From: Sedimenticola sp.
Lineage (GTDB): Bacteria > Pseudomonadota > Gammaproteobacteria > Chromatiales > Chromatiaceae
Assembly (NCBI GenBank): GCA_026196475.1
Contig: JAPHTA010000070.1
Span: 1 to 42,288 of the forward strand
Direction: 5' to 3'
Length of the DNA: 42,288 bases
Every line of letters starts with the position of its first letter. The first letter of the stretch is position 1. The notes beneath the pieces were generated by a model, which ran no database searches, was not told the DNA's origin, and was given only the letters and a program-made list of their open reading frames with translations. Of the stretch, positions 23,895 through 33,591 are shown piece after piece. A program made the position numbers and the translations under genes.

Positions 23895-25031
23895 ATGGCT
23901 GAGAACGAAGATGGCCAGGAGAAGACAGAGGAGCCGACACCGAAACGACTCCAGGACGCCAAGAAAAAGGGTCAGATCGCCCGCTCCAGGGAACTCAATA
24001 CCCTGGCGGTGACCCTGCTCGGCGGTATCGCACTGGTGGCCATGAGCGGCAGCATGGGTCGGGACCTCTCCGGCATCATGAGCGACAATTTTGTAATCCC
24101 CAGAGGCGAGATATTTGATCCGATGGCGATGATACGACGCCTCGTGGGGAGCATGCAGGACGCATTGCTGATGCTGGCGCCTTTTTTTGCGATCGTGGTC
24201 GCCGTTGCGGTCCTCAGCTCGGTGGCGCTTGGTGGAGTCGCCTTCAGTGGCGAGGCGCTGACCCCCAAGCTGAGCAAGCTGAATCCCCTCAAGGGACTCA
24301 AGAAACTGTTCTCGCTAAAGGGGTTGATCGAGCTGGCCAAGGCGCTGGCCAAGTTCGTCCTGATTGGCGGTGCCACGGCCCTGCTGCTGTGGCTGGCCAT
24401 GGACTCTTTTATCAGTCTCAGCGGAATGGCGCTGGAGCCGGCGATCCTGGAATTGGCCAACCTGATCGGCTGGGGCTTTGTTCTGATATCGACCACCCTG
24501 ATCCTGGTTGCGGCGGTTGACGTGCCGTTCCAGCTCTGGGATCACAAGCGGCAGCTGAAGATGACCCGACAGGAGGTCAGGGAGGAGATGAAGGATACCG
24601 AGGGGCGTCCGGAGGTCCGTGGGCGGATCCGTCAGCTGCAGCGTGAGATGGCCAGCCGGCGGATGATGGAGGAGGTGCCCAAGGCCGATGTGATCGTCAC
24701 CAACCCGACCCACTACGCGGTGGCTCTGAAATACAACCAGAACCGGATGGCGGCACCGATGGTAGTGGCCAAGGGTACCGAACTGGTGGCCGCCAATATC
24801 CGCCGGGTAGCCAAGGAGCACGAAGTTCCGGTACTGGAGTCACCGGCCCTGGCCAGGGCGATCTATTTCCATACCGAGCTGGGCGAGCCAATACCGGCCG
24901 GCCTCTACCTGGCGGTGGCCAAGGTGCTGGCCTATGTATTCCAGCTCAGGGCCCACCTGCCGGGGCAGGGCAAGCCGCCGCAGCCACCGGGCGAGCTTGA
25001 GATACCGGATGAACTGCGAGTGCCTGAATAG
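23895..25031 (+). CDS. flhB: FlhB, export switch protein
   Basis: The 378-aa protein has an N-terminal polar stretch (EKTEEPTPKRLQDAKKKGQ), four membrane helices and a cytoplasmic domain with the self-cleavage site NPTH at Asn270 (VTNPTHYAVALKY). Cleavage changes export from rod/hook to filament proteins. A Pro-rich tail ends it. Confidence 0.97.
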   Translation: MAENEDGQEKTEEPTPKRLQDAKKKGQIARSRELNTLAVTLLGGIALVAMSGSMGRDLSGIMSDNFVIPRGEIFDPMAMIRRLVGSMQDALLMLAPFFAIVVAVAVLSSVALGGVAFSGEALTPKLSKLNPLKGLKKLFSLKGLIELAKALAKFVLIGGATALLLWLAMDSFISLSGMALEPAILELANLIGWGFVLISTTLILVAAVDVPFQLWDHKRQLKMTRQEVREEMKDTEGRPEVRGRIRQLQREMASRRMMEEVPKADVIVTNPTHYAVALKYNQNRMAAPMVVAKGTELVAANIRRVAKEHEVPVLESPALARAIYFHTELGEPIPAGLYLAVAKVLAYVFQLRAHLPGQGKPPQPPGELEIPDELRVPE

Positions 25032-25051
25032 GCGCTTCTGGAGAGTGACCG

Positions 25052-27157
25052 ATGGATGCAACCGCAATCCTTAACACTGTAAAGAACACTGGCATGCGGG
25101 GCCTGGGGGCCCCCCTGATGCTGGTGATGCTGTTGGTGATGGTGGTTATACCCCTGCCGCCGCTGGCGCTGGATATCTTCTTCACCTTCAATATCGCGCT
25201 GTCACTGATCGTGGTCATGGTGGTGGTCTACACCCTGCGACCACTGGAGTTCAGCGTGTTCCCCAGCCTGCTGCTGGTGGCGACCCTGTTGCGCCTGGCG
25301 CTGAATGTAGCCTCCACCCGGGTGGTGTTGCTGGAAGGGCACCAGGGTGGGGATGCCGCGGGCAAGGTGATCGAGGCGTTCGGAGCCTTCGTGATCGGCG
25401 GCAACTATGCCGTCGGCCTGGTGGTATTCGCGATCCTGGTGATCATCAACTTCGTGGTGGTAACCAAGGGCGCGGGCCGGGTCTCAGAGGTGAGTGCCCG
25501 GTTCACCCTGGACGCCATGCCGGGCAAGCAGATGGCCATTGATGCCGATCTGAATGCCGGCCTGATCGACCAGGACGAGGCCAGAACCCGGCGCGACGAG
25601 GTGGCCCGGGAGGCTGATTTCTACGGTGCCATGGACGGTGCCAGCAAGTTCGTGCGTGGTGACGCGGTAGCCGGCATCCTGATCCTGTTCATCAATATCC
25701 TGGGCGGGCTCTCTATTGGTATGCTGCAGCATGACCTGGACCTCTCCACCGCACTCCGATTCTACGCCCTGCTGACCATCGGTGACGGCCTGGTGGCGCA
25801 GATCCCGTCCCTGCTGCTCTCCACCTCGGCGGCAATCATCGTCACCCGGGTGGCCTCCTCGCAGCAGGACATGGGTGGGCAGATCATCAGCCAGCTGTTT
25901 ACCAACCCCAAGGCGCTGACCATCACCGCTGCCGTGCTAACCCTGATGGGTATTATTCCGGGAATGCCCAACTTCGCCTTCCTGACTCTGGCCGCCCTGG
26001 CCGGTGCGGGTGCCTGGTGGATCATGCAGAAGCAGCAGCGAGAGCAGCAGGTGGAGCTTGCCGAACCAGCGGCACCGGAGCCGGCACCGGCTCCGGAACA
26101 GAAGGAGCTGACCTGGGATGATGTACAGCCGGTCGATATCATCGGCCTGGAGGTGGGGTATCGGCTGATCCCGCTGGTGGACAAGAACCAGGGGGGGCAA
26201 CTGATGAACCGGATCAAGGGGGTGCGCAAGAAGCTCTCCCAGGAGCTCGGCTTCCTGATCCAGCCGGTGCATATCCGTGACAACCTGGATATCAATCCGG
26301 GTGCCTACCGCATCTCGCTCAACGGGGTGACCATCGGCGAGGCGGAGATTCATCCCGATCGGGAGCTGGCGATCAATCCGGGGCGGGTGTTTGGTACCCT
26401 GCAGGGGATCGAGACCACCGATCCGGCATTTGGCCTGGAGGCGGTCTGGATCGAGTCCTCGCAGCGAGACCAGGCACAGACGCTGGGCTACACGGTAGTG
26501 GATGCCAGCACCGTGGTGGCCACCCATCTGAGCGAGATTCTGCAGTCCCACGCCCACGAGTTGATCGGCCATGAGGAGGTGCAGCAGATGATGGAGATGC
26601 TGGGCCGGGGTGCGCCCAAGCTGGTGGAGGACCTGGTGCCATCGGTGCTCACCCTGGGGCAGCTGCTGAAAATCCTGCAGAACCTGCTGGCGGAGGGTGT
26701 GCCGGTTCGGGATATCCGCACGATTGCCGAAACATTGGCGGAGCACGGTACCCAGAGTCAAGACCTCGGCGCATTGACCGCAGCCACCCGGGTCGCCCTC
26801 TCCCGTTCGATAGTGCAGCAACTTGTTGGTCCTGCTGAAGAAATTCCTGTTGTCGTGCTGGATCCCGGATTGGAACAGATATTGCAGCAAAGCATTCAGC
26901 CGGGAAGTGACGGCAGTGTCGGTTTCGAGCCAGGACTGGCCGAGCAGCTGCAGAAGGCGCTGGCGGAGACCGCCAGCCAGCAGGAGACGGCCGGGCAGGA
27001 GAGCATTCTCCTGGTTGCAGCCTCCATCCGAATGTGGATGGCCCGCTTCGTCAAGCACAGCGTCCCGGGAATGAGTGTGCTCTCGTACAACGAGATTCCG
27101 GACAACCGCAAAATCAAGGTGGTTGCAACGGTCGGCAGGCCAAGTGTGGAAGCATGA
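25052..27157 (+). CDS. flhA: FlhA, flagellar export gate protein
   Basis: The 701-aa protein has about eight N-terminal membrane helices with the conserved cytoplasmic loop (SARFTLDAMPGKQMAIDADLNAGLID). The C-terminal cytoplasmic domain (about 330-701) binds export chaperones. It lies 20 bp after flhB. No separate promoter is evident. Confidence 0.97.
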   Translation: MDATAILNTVKNTGMRGLGAPLMLVMLLVMVVIPLPPLALDIFFTFNIALSLIVVMVVVYTLRPLEFSVFPSLLLVATLLRLALNVASTRVVLLEGHQGGDAAGKVIEAFGAFVIGGNYAVGLVVFAILVIINFVVVTKGAGRVSEVSARFTLDAMPGKQMAIDADLNAGLIDQDEARTRRDEVAREADFYGAMDGASKFVRGDAVAGILILFINILGGLSIGMLQHDLDLSTALRFYALLTIGDGLVAQIPSLLLSTSAAIIVTRVASSQQDMGGQIISQLFTNPKALTITAAVLTLMGIIPGMPNFAFLTLAALAGAGAWWIMQKQQREQQVELAEPAAPEPAPAPEQKELTWDDVQPVDIIGLEVGYRLIPLVDKNQGGQLMNRIKGVRKKLSQELGFLIQPVHIRDNLDINPGAYRISLNGVTIGEAEIHPDRELAINPGRVFGTLQGIETTDPAFGLEAVWIESSQRDQAQTLGYTVVDASTVVATHLSEILQSHAHELIGHEEVQQMMEMLGRGAPKLVEDLVPSVLTLGQLLKILQNLLAEGVPVRDIRTIAETLAEHGTQSQDLGALTAATRVALSRSIVQQLVGPAEEIPVVVLDPGLEQILQQSIQPGSDGSVGFEPGLAEQLQKALAETASQQETAGQESILLVAASIRMWMARFVKHSVPGMSVLSYNEIPDNRKIKVVATVGRPSVEA

Positions 27158-27246
27158 GGCCGCCGGTGAACGAACAATAGATCATGCGTGTGTAGCCGGT
27201 TCGGGACATCCGGAATGATAAAAACGGCAGTCGGGAAAGCAAGGTT

Positions 27247-28494
27247 ATGAAGATAAAGCGCTTTTTTGCATCCGATATCAGGCAGGCCCTGCGCCAGGTC
27301 CGGGAGACCCTGGGATCTGACGCGGTAATCCTCTCCAACAAGAAGGTCGATGGCGGTATCGAGCTGGTGGCGGCGATCGATTACGACGCATCTGCCTTCA
27401 TGCCGACATCGGAGCAAGCTGGTAAACCCGAGCTGGCGCCGGTGGAGCCGCTACGACGGGAAAAGCCCCGTGCCAGGCCCAGGCCGGAGACAACCGGCAA
27501 GGTGGCCCCGGTATCCAGGCTGAAGGAGCAGGTGGTACCCAATGTCGAATGGAGCCAGGACCCCGTGTTGGTCGAGATGCGGCAGGAGATGAAGGCCCTG
27601 CGACGGATGATGGAGACCGAATTGTCAGGGTTGAGCTGGCGCGACATGGTTGACCATGCACCGGAGACACGGGACCTGTTTCGCCGCCTGATGGGCCTCT
27701 CCCTGGGGCCCGACATCTGCAATCAGCTGATCCAGCAGGCGGCCGGTACCGAGACCCCGGAACAGGGCTGGCGCAAGGCGCTCTATCACCTGGCTTCGGA
27801 GCTTCGCACCAGTGGTGGTGACCTGTTGGATGAAGGGGGCGTGTTTGCCCTGATCGGGCCCACCGGGGTTGGCAAGACCACTACCGTGGCCAAACTTGCG
27901 GCCCGCTTCGCCCTGCGTCACGGTACCCACCAGGTGGCCCTGGTCTCCACCGATAACTACCGGATAGGCGCCCAGGAGCAGTTGAATACCTACGCCAGGA
28001 TCCTTGATGTTCCAGTGCGTTCCGCCGGCACCCGGGAGGAGCTGGCGGTGGCCCTGAACGGACTGACCGGCAAGCGGTTGATCCTGGTCGATACCGCTGG
28101 CATGAGCCAGCGTGATGTGCGCCTTAGCGAACAGTTGTCGATGCTGGACGTGGCAGGCAAGGGAGTGCGCAGCCTGCTGACCCTCTCCGCCGCCACCGAC
28201 TACTCGTCGGTGGAACAGGCGATTGATGCTTTCTCGGTGGCCCGCCCCGAGGCCTGCATCCTGACCAAGGTGGACGAGGCCGGCTCCCTGGGCGGGGCAC
28301 TCTCGGCATTGATTCACAAGGCCCTCCCGGTCGCCTATATCGGAGACGGCCAGAAGGTCCCCGAAGACCTGCACCTGGCCCGTGCCCACAGCCTGGTGAG
28401 CAAGGCGGTGGCGTGCAGTCGCGAAGGGGGAGAGTATTCCGACGAATATCTGGCACTGGCCCTGGGAGGTGCGAAAGCAAATGCTCATGGTTGA
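27247..28494 (+). CDS. flhF: FlhF, SRP-type GTPase for polar flagellum placement
   Basis: The 415-aa protein has the FlhF N-terminal B domain (MKIKRFFASDIRQALRQVRETLGSDAVIL), a variable linker, and the NG GTPase domain (GPTGVGKTTTVAKLAARFA, VSTDNYRIGAQEQL, LVDTAGMSQRD, LTKVDEAGSLGGALS). It recruits flagellum assembly to the pole. It lies 89 bp after flhA and overlaps flhG. Confidence 0.97.
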   Translation: MKIKRFFASDIRQALRQVRETLGSDAVILSNKKVDGGIELVAAIDYDASAFMPTSEQAGKPELAPVEPLRREKPRARPRPETTGKVAPVSRLKEQVVPNVEWSQDPVLVEMRQEMKALRRMMETELSGLSWRDMVDHAPETRDLFRRLMGLSLGPDICNQLIQQAAGTETPEQGWRKALYHLASELRTSGGDLLDEGGVFALIGPTGVGKTTTVAKLAARFALRHGTHQVALVSTDNYRIGAQEQLNTYARILDVPVRSAGTREELAVALNGLTGKRLILVDTAGMSQRDVRLSEQLSMLDVAGKGVRSLLTLSAATDYSSVEQAIDAFSVARPEACILTKVDEAGSLGGALSALIHKALPVAYIGDGQKVPEDLHLARAHSLVSKAVACSREGGEYSDEYLALALGGAKANAHG

Positions 28495-29365
28495 TGCAAT
28501 CAGTGATCAGGCTGCAGGACTCAGACGTATGGTGCAACCCAAACCGGTAAGAGTAATCGCCGTGACCGGCGGCAAGGGCGGCGTCGGCAAGACCAACATC
28601 TCGGTCAACCTGGCGGTTTCAATGGCAGAGATGGGGCGCCGGGTGATGGTGCTGGATGCGGATCTCGGGCTGGCCAATATCGACGTGGTGCTGGGGCTTC
28701 ATCCGCAGTACGACCTTTCCCATGTGCTGAGTGGAGAGCGCACCCTGCAAGAGGTGGTGCTGGAGGGGCCGGCCGGTATCCGGGTTGTTCCCGGCGCCTC
28801 CGGGGTGCAGCAGATGGCGGAGTTGAGCGAGGCGGAGCATGCCGGACTGATCCGTGCCTTCAGCGATGTGGGCGAGGACCTGGATGTGCTGATCGTGGAT
28901 ACTGCCGCAGGGATCTCCGATACCGTGGTGAGTTTCAGTCGCGCGGCCCAGGAACTGATCGTGGTGGTGTGTGACGAGCCGGCATCGATTACCGATGCCT
29001 ACGCCATGATCAAGCTGCTCAACCGGGAGTACGGCCTGGACCGTTTCCGCATCCTGGCCAACATGACCCGGACCGCGGAGGAGGGGCGCAATCTCTATAA
29101 CAAGATGTGCCGGGTCACAGATCAATACCTGGATGTTATGCTTAGCTACATGGGCAGCATTCCTTATGACGAAAACCTCAGAAAAGCCGTCAAATCACAG
29201 AAACCTGTGGTTCAGGCCCATCCACGAAGCCATGTTGCAAAAATATTCAAGAATCTGGCGCAAAAGGCCGATAACTGGCCTGTACCCGATGGTGCCAGTG
29301 GACACCTCCAGTTCTTCGTGGAACGGCTGATTCAATTCACGAGCCACGGCGGGGAGACCGGATAG
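28481..29365 (+). CDS. flhG: FlhG/FleN, flagellar number regulator ATPase
   Basis: The ATG at 28481 is chosen because GGAGGT lies 10 nt upstream; the GTG at 28469 overlaps that ribosome-binding site. This gives 294 aa. It is a MinD/ParA-type ATPase with the deviant Walker A GGKGGVGKTNISVNLA and LDADLGLANIDVVLGL. It works with FlhF and, in polar flagellates, restrains the sigma-54 activator FleQ. It overlaps flhF by 14 bp. Confidence 0.95.
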   Translation: MLMVDAISDQAAGLRRMVQPKPVRVIAVTGGKGGVGKTNISVNLAVSMAEMGRRVMVLDADLGLANIDVVLGLHPQYDLSHVLSGERTLQEVVLEGPAGIRVVPGASGVQQMAELSEAEHAGLIRAFSDVGEDLDVLIVDTAAGISDTVVSFSRAAQELIVVVCDEPASITDAYAMIKLLNREYGLDRFRILANMTRTAEEGRNLYNKMCRVTDQYLDVMLSYMGSIPYDENLRKAVKSQKPVVQAHPRSHVAKIFKNLAQKADNWPVPDGASGHLQFFVERLIQFTSHGGETG

Positions 29366-30105
29366 TGAACGGACTGGCAACCTATACCTCGATCCAGGAG
29401 ATGGATGCCGATACCCTGGTCAACAGGCATGCGCCTCTGGTCAAGCGTATTGCCTATCACCTGATGAATCGCCTGCCGCCGAACGTGCAGGCGGATGACC
29501 TGATACAGGCAGGCATGATCGGGTTGCTGGAGGCGAGCCGAAACTACGATCCGAGCCAGGGCGCCAGTTTCGAGACCTATGCCGGGATCCGCATACGGGG
29601 CGCCATGCTGGACGAGATACGACGCAGCGACTGGACGCCCCGGTCGGTGCATCGCAAGGCGAGAATGGTGGCGGATGCGATGCGCAGCATCGAGAACGAA
29701 CAGGGGCGCGATGCGCGCGACGTGGAGGTGGCCGAGGTACTGGATATGGACCTGGTTCAATACCACCGTATCCTCCAGGACGCAGCGGGTTGCAGGATTT
29801 TCAGCATAGAGGAGCTTCAGGCGGTTGGTGAACTCCCCTTTGACAGTAGTTCGGGCGACGGGATCGGTCCCTACGAGGGCATGCAGAAGGATGCCTTCAA
29901 GAAGTCGCTGGCGGAGGCGATCGCGGGATTGCCGGAGCGGGAGCGGCTGGTGATCGGTCTCTACTACGACGAAGAGATGAACCTGCGGGAGATCGGGCAG
30001 GTACTCGGGGTCAGTGAGTCACGGGTGTGCCAGATACACAGCCAGGCCACGCTGCGACTTCGCTCCCGCCTTGCGGATTGGTTGTCCGATGCAGACGGGG
30101 TCTGA
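29365..30105 (+). CDS. fliA: FliA, flagellar sigma-28 factor
   Basis: The 246-aa protein has sigma region 2 (QADDLIQAGMIGLLEASRNYDPSQGASFETYAGIRIRGAMLDEIR), region 3 and region 4 (GLYYDEEMNLREIGQVLGVSESRVCQIHSQA). It directs transcription of late flagellar and chemotaxis genes. The GTG start overlaps the flhG stop by one base (TAGTG). Confidence 0.97.
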   Translation: MNGLATYTSIQEMDADTLVNRHAPLVKRIAYHLMNRLPPNVQADDLIQAGMIGLLEASRNYDPSQGASFETYAGIRIRGAMLDEIRRSDWTPRSVHRKARMVADAMRSIENEQGRDARDVEVAEVLDMDLVQYHRILQDAAGCRIFSIEELQAVGELPFDSSSGDGIGPYEGMQKDAFKKSLAEAIAGLPERERLVIGLYYDEEMNLREIGQVLGVSESRVCQIHSQATLRLRSRLADWLSDADGV

Positions 30106-30150
30106 TCGGTTAATGAACATTGAGTTACGGCATCGAGTTTGGAGGTTGCC

Positions 30151-30537
30151 TTGAATAAAAACATGAAGATTCTCATTGTGGACGATTTCTCTACAATGCG
30201 ACGGATTATCAAGAATCTGCTTCGGGATCTTGGTTTTACCAATACCCAGGAGGCGGATGATGGTAATACCGCTCTGCCCATGTTGCAGTCAGGTAACTTT
30301 GATTTCCTGGTAACGGACTGGAATATGCCCGGCATGACCGGGATCGACCTGCTGAAGGCGGTGCGGGCAGATCCCAACCTGGTCAAATTGCCGGTATTGA
30401 TGGTGACTGCCGAGTCCAAACGCGAGCAGATCATCGAGGCGGCCCAGGCAGGTGTTAACGGCTACGTGGTGAAGCCGTTCACTGCCGTCACCCTGGAAGA
30501 GAAGATCAGCAAGATTTTCGAGCGGGTTGAAGGCTGA
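30151..30537 (+). CDS. cheY: CheY, chemotaxis response regulator
   Basis: The TTG at 30151 with GGAGG 5 nt upstream is the likely start, giving 128 aa; the ATG four codons in is the usual family start. It is a single receiver domain with Asp56 in [12 protein letters not shown] and Lys in VVKPF, very close to Pseudomonas CheY ([20 protein letters not shown]). CheY-P binds FliM to change motor rotation. Confidence 0.96.
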   Translation: MNKNMKILIVDDFSTMRRIIKNLLRDLGFTNTQEADDGNTALPMLQSGNFDFLVTDWNMPGMTGIDLLKAVRADPNLVKLPVLMVTAESKREQIIEAAQAGVNGYVVKPFTAVTLEEKISKIFERVEG

Positions 30538-30570
30538 GTCGCAGCATGATGAAACCGTTTGGAGATCGTA

Positions 30571-31284
30571 ATGGCAGTAGATGAGCGTCTGGCGCTGGCG
30601 AAGGAGTTGGTTGTCCAGCTGGAGGCCGGTAACGAGCAGGAGGTGCAGCGGATCACGTCCGAGCTATCGAGCGGTAACGAGAGTGAGCTGTTCCAGGAAG
30701 TAGGGCGGCTGACGCGGGAGCTGCACGAGGCGATCAACGAGTTTCTGCTCGATCCGCGAATCAACGAGATGGCGCAGGTGGAGATACCGGATGCCAGCGA
30801 ACGGCTGAGTTATGTCATTACCATGACCGAGAAGTCGGCCAATACCACGCTAAGCGCGGTGGAGGCGGGCCTGCCGCTGGCCGAGGAGCTTGGCTCCCGC
30901 TCCACTGAGATAGCCGGGAAGTGGGAACGGTTTTGCAGGCGCGAGCTGTCAGTCGATGATTTTCGTGAGCTGAGCAGGGAGCTGGGTGGTTTCCTGGAGA
31001 CCGCGCAACGTTGTTCGCAGCAGCTGAACGGCCATCTGACCGATGTACTGATGGCCCAGGATTTCCAGGACCTGACCGGCCAGATCATTCGCCAGGTGAT
31101 TACCCTGGTTCATGATGTGGAAGACAAGCTGGTGCAGCTGGTAAGGATATCCGGCCATAAAATGCCAGAAAAACAAAAAGATATGAATAAACTGGAGGGT
31201 CCGGTCATTCCCGGCGTTGACCAGGGGAACACGGTCAGCGGCCAGGACGACGTGGATGATCTTCTGTCCAGTTTGGGCTTTTAG
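30571..31284 (+). CDS. cheZ: CheZ, CheY-P phosphatase
   Basis: The ATG at 30571 with GGAG 6 nt upstream replaces the TTG start of the ORF track; the product is 237 aa. The long four-helix-bundle helices include the catalytic segment MAQDFQDLTGQIIRQVI with the conserved Asp-Gln region. The C-terminal CheY-binding peptide is QDDVDDLLSSLGF. It removes phosphate from CheY-P. Confidence 0.96.
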   Translation: MAVDERLALAKELVVQLEAGNEQEVQRITSELSSGNESELFQEVGRLTRELHEAINEFLLDPRINEMAQVEIPDASERLSYVITMTEKSANTTLSAVEAGLPLAEELGSRSTEIAGKWERFCRRELSVDDFRELSRELGGFLETAQRCSQQLNGHLTDVLMAQDFQDLTGQIIRQVITLVHDVEDKLVQLVRISGHKMPEKQKDMNKLEGPVIPGVDQGNTVSGQDDVDDLLSSLGF

Positions 31285-31296
31285 AGGTGTCGAGGC

Positions 31297-33516
31297 ATGG
31301 CCATTGATTTGGATGACGAGATCCTGCAGGACTTTCTGGTTGAAGCCGGGGAGATCCTTGAGCAGCTGAACGAACAGCTGGTCGATCTGGAGCAGCGACC
31401 GGACGACTATGACCTGCTGAATGCGGTCTTTCGCGGGTTTCACACCATCAAGGGCGGTGCCGGTTTCCTGAGTATCGAGCCGCTGGTCAATGTCTGCCAC
31501 CGGGCAGAGGATGTTTTCAACATCCTGCGCCAGGGGCAGCGCAGCGTCGATGCCACGCTGATGGATGCGGTACTCCAGGTCCTGGACGTGGTGAACGAGA
31601 TGTTCGCCCTGGTGCAGGCGGGTGAGTTGCCCGAAGAGGCAGACCCGGCACTGCTGCAGACCCTGCACGACCTGGCAGAGCCGGATACCGGGGGGGGCGT
31701 CGAAGAGCCCGCCCGGGAAGCGGCGCCGGAACCCGAACCGGTGGCCGAGGTGGCCGCCGAAGCTGTCGAATCTGCGGTGCCCGACAGTGCCGTGGCAGCA
31801 CTCGGTGGCGGGGACGATATCACCGAAGATGAGTTCGAGGCATTGCTGGATCAGCTGCACGGAACCGGCAAGCATGGCGGCGTGCCCGCACCGGCCGACA
31901 CGGCGCCAGCCAAGGCGCCCGCCGCGCCCCAGGCCGGGGCAGTGGCGACCAGTGACGAGATCACAGAAGACGAGTTCGAGGCTCTGCTGGACGAGTTGCA
32001 CGGCAAGGGCAAGTTCGGGACTGCCCCGCAGGCGGAGCAGCCAGTCCAGGCCAAACCGGAAACCGCCGCGCCGGTGGCATCGACAGCGGGCGCTTCCGCC
32101 GGTTCGGACGAGATTACCGAAGAGGAGTTCGACGCGCTGCTGGACGAGCTGCATGGCAAGGGCAAGTTCGGCGTGGTGAATGGCGGCGCAGCCAGTTCGG
32201 CGGCATCACAACCGGCTTCGCCCAGCGTTGAGCCGGCCCCGGCAGCCGCTAAGAGCGCGTCGCCGCAAACGATCAAGCGCGAGGCGCCGGCTGCGAAAAG
32301 GGAGGAGAATCCCGCTTCCCCACGCAAGCAAGCGGCCCCGGCGCCCAAGGCCGAGACCACGATCCGGGTGGACACCGCGCGCCTCGATGAAATCATGAAC
32401 ATGGTTGGCGAACTGGTACTGGTGCGCAATCGGCTGGAGACCCTCAAGGCCAAGCTGGAGGATGAAGAGGTGGCCACTGCCGTGGCCAACCTGGATGTGG
32501 TGACATCCGATCTCCAGAACTCGGTGATGAAGACCCGCATGCAGCCGGTGAAGAAGGTATTCGGCCGTTTCCCGCGCGTGGTACGAGACTTGGCGCGGAG
32601 CCTGAAAAAGGAGATCGACCTGGAGCTCCACGGCGAGGAGACCGACCTGGACAAGAACCTGGTGGAGGCGCTCTCCGACCCCATGGTGCACCTGGTGCGG
32701 AATGCGGTGGATCACGGAATCGAGAGTCCCGAGGAGCGCGAGGCCGCCGGCAAGCCGCGCAAGGGCAAGGTAGTGCTCTCCGCCTCCCAGGCGGGTGACC
32801 ACATCCTGCTGACCATTGCCGATGATGGAAAGGGGATGGATCCGGAAGTGCTGCGCCGGAAGGCGGTGGAAAAGGGCATGATGGACGAAGAGGCGGCGGC
32901 GCGCCTGGATGAAAAGGATTGCTACAACCTGATCTTCGCCGCCGGCTTCTCCACCAAGGCCGAGATCTCTGACGTCTCCGGGCGGGGTGTCGGCATGGAC
33001 GTGGTGAAGACCCGCATCGCGCAGATGAATGGGCAGGTGGAGATCGACTCCGAGTTTGGCAAGGGGAGCCTGATTACCATCAAGCTGCCGTTGACATTGG
33101 CGATTCTTCCGACACTGATGGTGGTGCTGGGCAAGCAACCGTTTGCCCTGCCGCTGTCCAGCGTGGTGGAGATATTCAACCTGGACCTGAGTCGAACCAA
33201 CGTGGTCGATGGCCAGCTCACCATCCTGGTAAGGGAGAGGGCTTTGCCCCTCTTCTACCTGCACAAGTGGCTGGTACCCAACAGCCGGCGCGGTAAAGAT
33301 GAATCGGTCGGCCACGTGGTGGTGGTGACGGTGGGCAATGCCCAGGTCGGGTTGGTGGTGGATCATCTGATCGGCCAGGAAGAGGTGGTGATCAAGCCGC
33401 TGGGTGCCTCCCTGCAGGGCCTCGACGGCATGGCGGGTGCTACCATCACCGGCGATGGCAACATCGCGCTGATTCTGGATATTCCGGGACTGATGCGAAA
33501 ATATGCGCGTCGCTGA
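31297..33516 (+). CDS. cheA: CheA, chemotaxis kinase with triple motif in place of P2
   Basis: The 739-aa kinase has the P1 phosphotransfer domain (about 1-125; His49 in FHTIKGGAGFL). A 220-residue Ala/Pro-rich linker follows, with three near-identical motifs (starts at residues 173, 220 and 271), then P3 dimerisation (VDTARLDEIMNMVGELVLVRNRLE), the P4 kinase domain (LVRNAVDHGIE, DDGKGMD, GRGVGMDVV) and the P5 CheW-like domain (about 610-739). No folded P2 domain is visible between P1 and P3. The motifs resemble the CheY-binding ends of FliM and CheZ, so they probably dock CheY. The gene follows cheZ by 12 bp. Confidence 0.96.
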   Translation: MAIDLDDEILQDFLVEAGEILEQLNEQLVDLEQRPDDYDLLNAVFRGFHTIKGGAGFLSIEPLVNVCHRAEDVFNILRQGQRSVDATLMDAVLQVLDVVNEMFALVQAGELPEEADPALLQTLHDLAEPDTGGGVEEPAREAAPEPEPVAEVAAEAVESAVPDSAVAALGGGDDITEDEFEALLDQLHGTGKHGGVPAPADTAPAKAPAAPQAGAVATSDEITEDEFEALLDELHGKGKFGTAPQAEQPVQAKPETAAPVASTAGASAGSDEITEEEFDALLDELHGKGKFGVVNGGAASSAASQPASPSVEPAPAAAKSASPQTIKREAPAAKREENPASPRKQAAPAPKAETTIRVDTARLDEIMNMVGELVLVRNRLETLKAKLEDEEVATAVANLDVVTSDLQNSVMKTRMQPVKKVFGRFPRVVRDLARSLKKEIDLELHGEETDLDKNLVEALSDPMVHLVRNAVDHGIESPEEREAAGKPRKGKVVLSASQAGDHILLTIADDGKGMDPEVLRRKAVEKGMMDEEAAARLDEKDCYNLIFAAGFSTKAEISDVSGRGVGMDVVKTRIAQMNGQVEIDSEFGKGSLITIKLPLTLAILPTLMVVLGKQPFALPLSSVVEIFNLDLSRTNVVDGQLTILVRERALPLFYLHKWLVPNSRRGKDESVGHVVVVTVGNAQVGLVVDHLIGQEEVVIKPLGASLQGLDGMAGATITGDGNIALILDIPGLMRKYARR
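31813..32172 (+). repeat. Three 22-residue motifs in the CheA linker
   Basis: The copies are at 31813-31878 (DDITEDEFEALLDQLHGTGKHG, first 20 residues nearly constant), 31954-32019 and 32107-32172. Copies two and three differ from each other at two positions (DE to EE, FE to FD), both conservative. They are 47 and 51 residues apart, separated by low-complexity Ala/Pro linkers. DNA differs at synonymous positions, so selection on protein sequence is likely. Confidence 0.9.
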
Positions 33517-33533
33517 ACTCTATCTTTCTAGGC

Positions 33534-33555
33534 ACACCGTGTATCATGACGGTGT
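33534..33555 (+). other. Inverted repeat between cheA and cheB
   Basis: ACACCGT (33534-33540) and ACGGTGT (33549-33555) form a perfect 7-bp stem with an 8-nt loop in the 75-bp gap. No T-tract follows. It could tune mRNA levels between cheA and cheB. Confidence 0.35.
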
Positions 33556-33591
33556 ATCGCGGGCTGGCGGGACAGCGGGGGGTGAATGCCC

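Noticed and set aside
30949-32154. 401-aa minus-strand ORF
   Set aside because: Antisense shadow of cheZ/cheA; the cheA repeats create its apparent repeats.
31813-32172. DNA-level tandem repeat or CRISPR-like array in cheA
   Set aside because: Copies are in frame, differ at synonymous sites and have unequal spacing; this is a protein motif repeat.
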